This document shows positions 8,241-14,764 of a stretch of 64,000 bases of DNA, one piece after another. Made by a program: the position numbers and the translations under genes. Position 1 is the stretch's first letter, and the number at the start of each line of letters is the position of its first letter. The stretch lies in NCBI GenBank assembly GCA_021731815.1, contig JAKFWO010000023.1, positions 1 to 64,000 on the forward strand. The letters run 5' to 3'. The DNA comes from Hyphomonadaceae bacterium. Its GTDB lineage: Bacteria; Pseudomonadota; Alphaproteobacteria; Caulobacterales; Aquidulcibacteraceae. The notes beneath the pieces are model-generated. The model was not told where the DNA came from. It saw only the letters and a list, made by a program, of their open reading frames with translations, and made no database searches.

Positions 8241-8816
8241 GGGGCCCCAGCGCCGGTCATCGAGCAGCGCCAGTTCTTCGGGCAGCCTGAATTCATCGGT
8301 TCCGCCGATTTCAAGGACGATCACAGCATCGGGCGTGAGCCATCCCCCCTGCATGAGCGCCGCAAGCGCTGCAGGGGCGAGGTCCTGATGATAAGGCGGG
8401 TCGAGAAAGGCCAGGTCAAACACGCTCCTTGCCCCGACCGGCGCTTTTGCCCCGACGGGCACTTTCTCCACCGGCACTTTCTCCACCGGCGGCAGGCGCT
8501 CGGCGGGGTGGCGGGCAAGGCTGATCCGGTCGCTGAGCCCGAGTTCGGCCGCATTGTCGGCGATCACCCGCCTTGCTTCCACCCAGCTATCGACGAACAG
8601 GCAAAATTCCGCGCCGCGCGACAAAGCCTCGAGCCCCAGCGCGCCCGAGCCCGCAAACAGGTCGATCACCCGCGCGCCGGAAAGCCCGGGAGCCCATGGA
8701 GAATGCGCGAGTACGTTGAAAATGCTTTCGCGCACGCGGTCGGCGGTCGGGCGTGAAGAGCGCCCGGGGGGTGCCTTGATCACCCGTCCCTTAAATGCGC
8801 CGCCGACAATTCTCAT
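8208..8816 (-). CDS. rsmD: 16S rRNA (guanine966-N2)-methyltransferase RsmD
   Basis: A 202-residue protein from ATG 8816. It opens MRIVGGAFKGRVIKAPPG and RPTADRVRESIFNVL, the RsmD signature. The SAM-binding motif is VIDLFAGSGALGLEALSRG and the catalytic motif is FLDPPYHQD (DPPY). It methylates G966 of 16S rRNA in the small-subunit head. An unusual repetitive insert, VEKVPVEKVPVGAKAPVGA, precedes the DPPY strand and arises from a 15-bp tandem duplication near 8460-8490. The gene begins 10 bp after rluB on the same strand, forming an rRNA-modification operon. Its 3' end is duplicated twice downstream. Confidence 0.93.
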   Translation of the reverse strand: MRIVGGAFKGRVIKAPPGRSSRPTADRVRESIFNVLAHSPWAPGLSGARVIDLFAGSGALGLEALSRGAEFCLFVDSWVEARRVIADNAAELGLSDRISLARHPAERLPPVEKVPVEKVPVGAKAPVGARSVFDLAFLDPPYHQDLAPAALAALMQGGWLTPDAVIVLEIGGTDEFRLPEELALLDDRRWGPARVLFLHSAQ

Positions 8817-8826
8817 GGGTTCCCGC

Positions 8827-9657
8827 CTATAGTTGAAACCGCCCGGCGGCGGGGCCCAATTGGGCGCGCAATACCCGGCGCGGGGTTTCGCGCAATTCCC
8901 CGGGCGCGAGCCGGCCCAATTGGAACGGACCATAAGCGATACGGATCAGCCGATTGACCCTGAGCCCCAGCTTTTCGAGCACCTTGCGCACTTCGCGATT
9001 CTTGCCCTCGACGATTGCCACCTGCACCCAGCAATTGGCGGCTCCGGGGGGGCCGGGCTCGAGCAATGCCTCGATCGGGCCATAATGCACGCCATCCACC
9101 GTCACGCCCTGCGCGAGGCGGTCGAGTTCGCTTTGCGCGATGCGGCCAAAGGCGCGCGCACGGTAGCGACGCACCCAGCCGGTCGATGGCAATTCCAGAA
9201 AACGCGACAATTCGCCGTCATTGGTCAGCAGCAACAGGCCTTCCGAGGTCAAATCGAGCCGGCCGACCGAGATTACCCGGGGCAGATCGGGCGGCATGGC
9301 CTCGAACACTGTGGCCCGCCCTTCCGGATCGCGATGGGTGGTGACCAGCCCCGGCGGCTTGTGGTATCGCCACATCCGGGTCGGTTCGGGGCCATCCACG
9401 ATCCGGCCATCCACGCGCAATTCGTCGGCGGCGGTCACTTTCACGGCCGGCGTGTCGAGCGCGCGTCCATTGAGCCGCACCCGGCCCTCGGCGATCAGGC
9501 GCTCGACCTCGCGCCGCGAAGCCACGCCGGCGCGCGCAAGTACCTTGGCCACGCGCTCGCCCGGAATATCGGCCATCGGTGACGGAATCGCTTCCGCGGC
9601 TTTCACACGCGGCGCGGCGGGCGCTTTTGCGCGCACGGGTTTTCTTGTAAGGGCCAT
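8827..9657 (-). CDS. rluB: 23S rRNA pseudouridine synthase (RluB/RsuA family)
   Basis: A 276-residue protein from ATG 9657. A short basic, Ala/Pro-rich N-terminus is followed by an S4 RNA-binding domain (ERVAKVLARAGVASRREVER). The pseudouridine synthase domain has the catalytic Asp in the motif VISVGRLDLTSEGLLLLTND, and RKVLEKLGLRVNRLIRIAYG is the conserved C-terminal block. It probably converts U2605 of 23S rRNA, the RluB target, though RluE/RsuA relatives share the motifs. It lies upstream of rsmD with 10 bp between them and is divergent from tadA with only 20 bp between starts. Confidence 0.88.
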   Translation of the reverse strand: MALTRKPVRAKAPAAPRVKAAEAIPSPMADIPGERVAKVLARAGVASRREVERLIAEGRVRLNGRALDTPAVKVTAADELRVDGRIVDGPEPTRMWRYHKPPGLVTTHRDPEGRATVFEAMPPDLPRVISVGRLDLTSEGLLLLTNDGELSRFLELPSTGWVRRYRARAFGRIAQSELDRLAQGVTVDGVHYGPIEALLEPGPPGAANCWVQVAIVEGKNREVRKVLEKLGLRVNRLIRIAYGPFQLGRLAPGELRETPRRVLRAQLGPAAGRFQL

Positions 9658-9677
9658 GCCATGGTGATGCATGAAAC

Positions 9678-10211
9678 ATGCGCCGGAGGAAAGACTTGAC
9701 CGCATCCCTGCCCGATTCCGACACTGATGCGGGGACCCGGAACCGCGATCTGCGCCTGATGGACGCGGCGCTCGAACAAGCACACGCCGCCGCAGCATCG
9801 GGCGAGGCCCCGGTCGGGGCCATCCTTTATGATCCCGATACGGATTCCATTGTGGCGCGGGCCCATAACCGGCCGATCGGCCTGTGCGACCCGACAGCCC
9901 ACTCCGAAATCCTTGCATTGCGCGCAGGTGCGGAGCTGCGCGGCAATTACCGACTCAATGGATTATGGCTCTATGCAACGCTCGAACCCTGCGCCATGTG
10001 CGCCGGCGCGATGAGCCATGCGCGGATCGGGCGGCTGATTTTCGGGGCGAGCGATCCCAAGGGCGGCGCAGTGCTGCACGGCCCGCTTTTATTCGAACAG
10101 CCGACCTGCCATTGGCGTCCCGCGATCACCTTCGGCCTCCGCGAGACGGAAGCGGCGACGTTGTTGCGGGATTTTTTCCGGGCACGCCGCAAGCCGGGCG
10201 CGCAATGGTAA
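9678..10211 (+). CDS. tadA: tRNA-specific adenosine deaminase TadA
   Basis: A 177-residue protein if ATG 9678 is used; TTG 9696 behind GGAGGAAAGAC is an equally good start (171 residues). The zinc/active-site motifs are PTAHSEILALR, where most TadA proteins have HAEI, and TLEPCAMCAGAM (PCxxC). GDFF-like C-terminal helices end in LLRDFFRARRK. TadA deaminates A34 of tRNA-Arg(ACG) to inosine. The Glu of the H-x-E motif is kept, so the Ala-to-Ser change should be tolerated. It is divergent from rluB. Confidence 0.92.
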   Translation: MRRRKDLTASLPDSDTDAGTRNRDLRLMDAALEQAHAAAASGEAPVGAILYDPDTDSIVARAHNRPIGLCDPTAHSEILALRAGAELRGNYRLNGLWLYATLEPCAMCAGAMSHARIGRLIFGASDPKGGAVLHGPLLFEQPTCHWRPAITFGLRETEAATLLRDFFRARRKPGAQW

Positions 10212-10339
10212 TGCGCTGAACGGGGGTAATGCACTGAACGGGTCGATCGACGCGTCGGGCGCATGGGCAGCCCGCGCAAGAACCAGGCTTGCTCACCGGT
10301 CCAGCTTGTCTGACCTGCCCTGTTTCTTCGGGCCACGCC

Positions 10340-10472
10340 GAGAGCGCGTTCAGAAAAAGTAGAGTGCGTTCAGAAAAGCGGGATCCGGTTTTCGCCTGAA
10401 CGCGCTCCAAATCATTGAATCCGAGCATTTTCAATTCAGACATTCGACTCGGATTTCCTTGAAAAATGCTTG
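10340..10472 (+). repeat. bipartite palindromic repeat family 1, copy B
   Basis: The first palindrome GAGTGCGTTCAGAAAAGC, then TCCGGTTTTCG, then GAACGCGCTC is preceded by an extra partial copy of its left arm (GAGCGCGTTCAGAAAAA). ATCATTGAATCCGAGCATTT leads into the second palindrome, which closes with GAAAAATGCTT. It lies between tadA and the IS3 element. Confidence 0.8.
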
Positions 10473-10713
10473 TCTTATGACTTTCACTACCGATTGGGAG
10501 ATATTGGCACGGCCGACGGGAGTGACCGCTCCCGGTCGGCGGCGAGGGATGGATCGTCATTTTGCAGGAGGTTTGACGCTCCGAGGCAGATGTGGGCTTT
10601 CAATTGGTTGTCCCGGCCCGGCAAATAGCTGAAATCCGGTGAAAAACCGAACCGAAACAGCGTCGACGCAAGACCAGCAACGACTCATTGTCAGGCAAAG
10701 ACATTGTTTTCAT
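10473..10713. other. intergenic gap before the IS3 element
   Basis: Together with the repeat upstream, about 500 bp between tadA and the insertion sequence hold no supported gene. A short frame around 10126-10560 on the minus strand has no recognisable product. Confidence 0.4.
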
Positions 10714-10785
10714 GGGGTAATCCTCCCCGAGGTTAAGGGGCTTTGAAGGTAGAATTTTCTCGGAATGAACAACGAGGAGGTTCTG

Positions 10786-11049
10786 ATGCGCAAGAGCAGA
10801 TTTACAGAGGCCCGGATCATGGGCGTTCTGCGCCAGGTCGAAGGCGGGCTAGCCGTGGCCGATGTATGCCGGGAGCATGCGATCAGCAGCGCGACATTTT
10901 ACAAATGGCGGTCGAAGTATGGCGGCATGGATGCGTCCATGATCTCAGACATGAAGGCCATGGAGGATGAGAACCGGCGTCTGAAGAAGATGTTCGCCGA
11001 ACTGAGCATGCAGAATGAGCTTTTGAAGGAAGCTCTTGGAAAAAAATAA
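10786..11049 (+). CDS. IS3-family transposase OrfA
   Basis: An 87-residue protein from ATG 10786, preceded by the strong ribosome-binding site GAGGAGG. It is an HTH_Tnp_1 domain: [20 protein letters not shown], then [20 protein letters not shown], then a leucine-zipper-like helix ([20 protein letters not shown]). It binds the element ends and regulates transposition. Its end, GGA AAA AAA TAA, is a slippery site that allows a -1 shift into orfB. Confidence 0.93.
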   Translation: MRKSRFTEARIMGVLRQVEGGLAVADVCREHAISSATFYKWRSKYGGMDASMISDMKAMEDENRRLKKMFAELSMQNELLKEALGKK

Positions 11050-11087
11050 CCCGGCCAGCCAGGCGTCGTGAACTGGCCGCGGATGCT

Positions 11088-11879
11088 GTGACGCAAAAGG
11101 GCGTGAGCGTAGCGCTTGCTTGCCGGACGTTTGGCGTCAGCCAGACCTGTTATCGCTATGCGCCAAAGCTGGATCAAGACAATGAGCGGATCGCGGATTT
11201 GCTCGTAGGGCTAACACAGGCTCGACGGACTTGGGGCTTCGGCTTGTGCTTTCTGTATCTGCGCAACGTGAAGGGACACAGATGGAACCACAAACGGGTG
11301 TACCGGATTTATTGTGAACTGGAGCTCAACATGCGCATCAAGCGGAGGAAGCGGCTCAAACGCGAGAAGCCTGATGAGCTTGCGGTCCCCGATGCACCGA
11401 ACACGGTATGGTCGATGGACTTCATGGCGGATCGTCTTGAAGACTGCCGGGTCATCCGGCTGTTGAACGTGGTGGATGACTTCAACCGCGAAGGGTTGGG
11501 CATTGAGGTCGATTTCTCGCTGCCTGCGACACGCGTCATACGAACCCTTGATCGGATCATCGAATGGCGGGGACCACCGCTCGTCATCCGGGTAGACAAC
11601 GGCCCTGAATACATCAGCGGACAGTTGCTGAGATGGGCCGAAGGTCGTGGCATCGCCATCCAACACATCCAGCCAGGTAAGCCGCAGCAGAACGCATACG
11701 TCGAGCGTTACAATCGGACGGTCCGACATGAGTGGCTGGATCAATACATGTTTGCAACGATTGAGGAGGTGCAGGATTACGCCACGCAGTGGCTGTGGAC
11801 TTACAACAACGACCGTCCCAACATGGGGCTCGGCGGCATCACACCCGCCCAGAAACTGAAACAACGAATGGCCGCGTGA
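11088..11879 (+). CDS. IS3-family transposase OrfB (DDE integrase core)
   Basis: 263 residues from the first in-frame start at 11088, but the frame is open back to the A-run at about 11040, so the natural product is probably an OrfAB fusion made by -1 frameshifting ([17 protein letters not shown] joins the two). The rve catalytic core shows VWSMDFMAD (first Asp), [10 protein letters not shown] (second Asp) and [14 protein letters not shown] (Glu), the DDE triad. The N-terminal HTH_21 segment is [14 protein letters not shown]. It catalyses strand transfer of this element. Confidence 0.93.
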   Translation: MTQKGVSVALACRTFGVSQTCYRYAPKLDQDNERIADLLVGLTQARRTWGFGLCFLYLRNVKGHRWNHKRVYRIYCELELNMRIKRRKRLKREKPDELAVPDAPNTVWSMDFMADRLEDCRVIRLLNVVDDFNREGLGIEVDFSLPATRVIRTLDRIIEWRGPPLVIRVDNGPEYISGQLLRWAEGRGIAIQHIQPGKPQQNAYVERYNRTVRHEWLDQYMFATIEEVQDYATQWLWTYNNDRPNMGLGGITPAQKLKQRMAA

Positions 11880-11920
11880 ATTCTACAATCTCAGCCCACT
11901 AAAAATGGGAGGATTACCCC

Positions 11921-12089
11921 GTCACCCGGTGCAGAAAATCTGCGATCATAGCTGCGCCCTCCGATAATTTCACAAGATTTCATTCACAAAAATTCAGGCG
12001 GGGTATGCATTCATCATGCACCTTTATTCGATCAATGAACATTCCAGAATCCATATCCGGCCCGCAGGGCATCGCTCATGTACCGGCAA
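11921..12089. other. spacer between IS3 element and AT-rich islet
   Basis: No supported gene. It follows the 3' end of the glycine-zipper gene 1 on the minus strand. No hairpin with a T-run was recognised. Confidence 0.35.
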
Positions 12090-12515
12090 TCAACAGATTT
12101 CGTGGCCGATCACGGCTCCAAAACCAGCACCCAGGATCCCTCCCACGGCGATACCCCCAGGCCCCGCCGGACTGCCGACAACGCCACCCACGGCCGCACC
12201 AACCCCACCGGCTACCCCGAGGCAGAAGACATGGACTGATGAATCCTCCTCCGCGTCCTCGCGCTCCGCTGCATCGGCTCGCGCTTCTAAAATTGCTGTC
12301 CTTTCGGCGATAGTCAGTTCATTAAACTCCGGAATTTCCAATTCCGCCGGCAGTGGCGGTACCGGATATAGCTCATCAAGATCATACGGTCCCGGGTAGT
12401 AAGATTGATAATCCGGAATAGATGGGAATCCACCAAAAATAATTCCGTCGTAGAAATTGCCGCCCCAGATCCCGCATTCGAATTTTGCGTGTTTGATACG
12501 AGATGCGGGATCCAT
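12090..12515 (-). CDS. glycine-zipper protein 1, unknown family
   Basis: A 141-residue protein from ATG 12515; the upstream codons are TGA ATA, so no longer frame exists. Order of parts: GGNFYDGIIFGGFP, an acidic Pro/Tyr-rich linker with LPAELEIPEFNELTIAER, a charged helix ending EEDSSVHVFC, then a Gly/Ala zipper (GVAGGVGAAVGGVVG and GGILGAGFGAVIG) bracketed by Cys residues at its start and at the C-terminus. The same order of parts recurs in the gene at 13703-14265. No signal peptide is visible. Glycine zippers of this type insert in or oligomerise at membranes, and some bacteriocins have them; function here is unknown. Low-GC codon use sets it apart from neighbours. Confidence 0.6.
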   Translation of the reverse strand: MDPASRIKHAKFECGIWGGNFYDGIIFGGFPSIPDYQSYYPGPYDLDELYPVPPLPAELEIPEFNELTIAERTAILEARADAAEREDAEEDSSVHVFCLGVAGGVGAAVGGVVGSPAGPGGIAVGGILGAGFGAVIGHEIC

Positions 12516-12551
12516 TATTCATGCCGCCGGGGGGGGGGGGCTGAATAATGG
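12512..12551 (-). promoter_or_regulatory. hairpin with poly(C)12 loop over a start codon
   Basis: CCATTATTCA (12512-12521) and TGAATAATGG (12542-12551) are perfect inverted repeats. The loop contains a run of twelve G on the plus strand (12529-12540), i.e. C12 in the mRNA of the minus-strand genes. The start codon of glycine-zipper gene 1 lies inside one arm. The structure sits in the 39-bp gap between that gene and the stop of the upstream ClpP-like gene. A hairpin would hide the start, and tract length could vary. Confidence 0.6.
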
Positions 12552-12554
12552 ACG

Positions 12555-13382
12555 TTACGGCTGAAACGGCCTCTGGCGCTCGCCAACGATAATATGCGCG
12601 CGGTCGCCGGCATGCCCATTGCCGGAGCGCCCATTCGCGACCTCTTGAAAGAAGCGCGACCCGAGCACCTTCCGAACGATCCGTGCCTGCGGGTTGACAC
12701 GAAACGGCATCACGTCAGGCACGCCAAGTTTACGCAATAATCTGCCGTCCAGCACCCACAATTGCACTTTGTTGGTACGTCGTATTATCTTTCGCTTCCC
12801 CTCGTCAATGATCCGGTAGTCGAAGGGACCCAGCGGCGCACTCAGCTGTTGAAAAAGCGCAGGATTGATCCCGACCTCAGCCGCAATACGTGCATAGTCG
12901 ACGGCTTCGCGTTCAGCATCGCCCAAGGCTGATGAATCGGTGCCCACCCCCAATTTCTCGCGGGCCCCTGCCAACGCGCTGACAGGGTCTTGATCATATC
13001 CAACAATTGCGTCGGATAGAACCAGTTTTTTCGACGCGCAAAGAAAAACAGAGCTGAAGCAAGCGCCTGCGCAAATCGCCGGAACATGAACCGACAAATT
13101 CTTCGCGCGCATCGCCTTACAGATGCGCGATTCCGGAACATTAGCGGTTCCAATCATTGTTACGCTGATAATTCCATTCGGCTCGATATTTGTCCCATGC
13201 AGAAAGGCAATAAACTTCTCATCTGCCGACCCCGTATATTCGGCATAATCAATTTTCAGACCAATTCCTGAAGCATACCAGGGAAGGGCACGAAAAATGG
13301 AGAAAAACAAAAACACGAGCGAAAGCGACAGGCCGATGGCAAAACGTTGCTTTCTGTAAATATGTCGAATTTTCTCAATCAT
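12555..13382 (-). CDS. membrane-anchored ClpP/crotonase-fold-like protein
   Basis: A 275-residue protein from ATG 13382. Residues 14-34 (FAIGLSLSLVFLFFSIFRAL) form one membrane anchor. The body resembles periplasmic ClpP-like proteins of the COG3904 type: NGIISVTMIG, then ESRICKAMRAKNLSVHVP, then ICAGACFSSVFLCASKKLVL and DAIVGYDQ. In those families the block is C-x-S-x-C with a catalytic Ser; here it reads CAGAC, so protease activity may be lost. The family assignment rests on this motif pattern and is moderate. It lies between two paralogous glycine-zipper genes on the same strand and ends 39 bp before one of them, so a shared role (processing, export or membrane assembly) is possible but unproven. 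Confidence 0.55.
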   Translation of the reverse strand: MIEKIRHIYRKQRFAIGLSLSLVFLFFSIFRALPWYASGIGLKIDYAEYTGSADEKFIAFLHGTNIEPNGIISVTMIGTANVPESRICKAMRAKNLSVHVPAICAGACFSSVFLCASKKLVLSDAIVGYDQDPVSALAGAREKLGVGTDSSALGDAEREAVDYARIAAEVGINPALFQQLSAPLGPFDYRIIDEGKRKIIRRTNKVQLWVLDGRLLRKLGVPDVMPFRVNPQARIVRKVLGSRFFQEVANGRSGNGHAGDRAHIIVGERQRPFQP

Positions 13383-13468
13383 TACATCTCCATTTTTTTT
13401 CTACAAGCTTTCATGCATAAAAGTAAAATGACAACAAAATAACGAGCTATGATTTGTAAATAACGAAA

Positions 13469-13699
13469 TCATGCGTGGGCGCCGGTTAAAAACATCGTCA
13501 AGAAGCAAGTCTTGGCTCGCTTCAACACAACAAGCTCTTTATAGCAGACAATCCAAATAATCATAAAATCAACTATTTCATTTAAATAATAAACTACCTT
13601 GGACTTGAGCGCGAAATCACGAATGCTTACAACTGCCCAATTATCAACTAAATTTTCCATTCGCAACTTCAGCAATTTCGGCCCGCAATTGGGCACCAA
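13469..13699 (-). CDS. possible small AT-rich hypothetical protein, 76 aa
   Basis: A 76-codon frame beginning at TTG just after the stop of glycine-zipper gene 2. The middle (VVYYLNEIVDFMIIWIVCYK) could be a membrane segment. There is no recognised motif, the start is weak and the DNA is AT-rich, so the frame may be spurious. Its position inside a same-strand run is the only supporting context. Confidence 0.25.
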   Translation of the reverse strand: MVPNCGPKLLKLRMENLVDNWAVVSIRDFALKSKVVYYLNEIVDFMIIWIVCYKELVVLKRAKTCFLTMFLTGAHA

Positions 13700-13702
13700 G
13701 CG

Positions 13703-14265
13703 TCAGCGACCAGGCAGTAATATAGGGACGTCATTTGTCAGATTGCAATTGATTTCCCCGTCCACTTGACCATAGAGGCCACCAATTGCTCCGCCGATCA
13801 AGGCTCCCACGCTGCCACCGATGGCCTCACCTACCAGCGCACCCACAAAGGTATCTGCGCCAACGTAAAATTCGACGCAATTTTCGTGCTTTATCTCTTC
13901 ACGAAAAAGAGCAAATTCCTCCTCTGCGGAAAGGGGCACAAGCTCCGGGACGTCGATTGGTACGAAATCAGGCGGCGGAAGCAGCTCTGGCGTGTCGTAA
14001 ATAAAATTGGATGGGTCATATGGTCCCGTATTTGCCCCATCGGGAACTATTGTTGGGTAGAGAGAATTTATAACCACCAGGTCATTAACTGCGGCAGGCG
14101 GGGCAAAGGAATCAAAAATAACTCCGTCGTAGAAATTGCCGCCTTCTCCTCCCCCAATTCCGCCGCCAATTTGCGCTGTCAGGTCGGCTTCGCTGCATTC
14201 CGTGATACTCGTATCAAATATCCAGAGGCCCTCTTCTTCACTATAAAAAATGGATCACCGCACAT
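13703..14265 (-). CDS. glycine-zipper protein 2, paralog of the 12090-12515 gene, 5' frameshift
   Basis: The intact part (GTG 14077 to 13703, 124 residues) reads VPDGANTGPYDPSNF, then PDFVPIDVPELVPLSAEEEF, a charged helix ending HENC, a zipper (FVGALVGEAIGGSVGALIGG) and GEINCN. The order matches glycine-zipper protein 1, including Cys on both sides of the zipper. The open frame extends upstream through GGNFYDGVIF and SEADLTAQIGGGIGGG to TGA near 14255 without a start. An ATG at 14265 (MCGDPFF) joins it if one T is added to the six-T run at 14245-14250. The SEADLTAQIGGG stretch resembles a double-glycine leader of exported peptides, which is an inference. Use of GTG 14077 alone would remove this part. 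Confidence 0.5.
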
Positions 14266-14277
14266 GTCACTCTCCCG

Positions 14278-14452
14278 TTTGGCCAAGTGCCCGCGGGGTG
14301 GTTAACGATGATTCAGATTTCTCCGGGGCGCAAGGGAATTTCTTCGACCGCAATGGCATAATAACGCGTCATCTTGCCGCGAAATTTTCCGGAGCCAATC
14401 CGCGCCACTCGCTCATTGCCGCACGGGCATGTGGCGTCGTGGGCAGGTCAGT
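14278..14452. other. spacer between AT-rich islet and repeats upstream of gyrA
   Basis: GC content returns to the genome norm here. No gene supported. Together with 14453-14764 this forms about 490 bp upstream of gyrA. Confidence 0.4.
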
Positions 14453-14532
14453 GCTAGTGGTTCGAACCTGACATTTGCATCCCGGCATTGCAGCGCGCGC
14501 CTGCAAATGTCAGGTTCACAAGAACTACTATG
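14453..14532 (+). repeat. palindromic repeat family 2, copy a
   Basis: A 15-bp perfect stem, AACCTGACATTTGCA (14465-14479) with TGCAAATGTCAGGTT (14502-14516), is nested in an outer GTTC...GAAC pair with flanking AGTGG/ACTA. Copy b at 51346 has the same inner ACATTTGCATCCC and outer GTTC/GAAC layout. Confidence 0.8.
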
Positions 14533-14557
14533 CAATCAGTGGCTTAGTGAAGCTTTT

Positions 14558-14613
14558 GGACCAAACATTCGCACCCGGGCGTTGCGCCAAAGCGGGAAGC
14601 GAATGTTTGGTCC
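14558..14613 (+). repeat. palindromic repeat family 2, divergent copy c
   Basis: GGACCAAACATTCGC (14558-14572) pairs perfectly with GCGAATGTTTGGTCC (14599-14613). The core ACATTCGCACCC parallels ACATTTGCATCC of copies a and b. It lies about 25 bp downstream of copy a, between the islet and gyrA. Confidence 0.65.
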
Positions 14614-14764
14614 GCTCCACCAGACATGCAGGACAGAATCGACTGCCGGTTCGGTCGCTGATTTTCCCGGCGGGTTTCGGTGGGCTTCGGTTGCTTCATC
14701 GACCCCGCTGTCCCGAACGCCCTTACCAAATCCCCTCCCAAATTCCTCTCATGTGAAGTCGCCC

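Larger units (their letters stand above)
10714..11920 (+). mobile_element. IS3-family insertion sequence, complete
   Basis: About 1.2 kb bounded by inverted ends GGGGTAATCCTCCC at 10714 and GGGAGGATTACCCC ending at 11920. It carries orfA and orfB in the arrangement of IS3-family elements, with a run of seven A at the end of orfA for programmed -1 frameshifting. No clear target-site duplication can be seen next to the ends. Both reading frames look intact, so it may be active. Confidence 0.88.
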
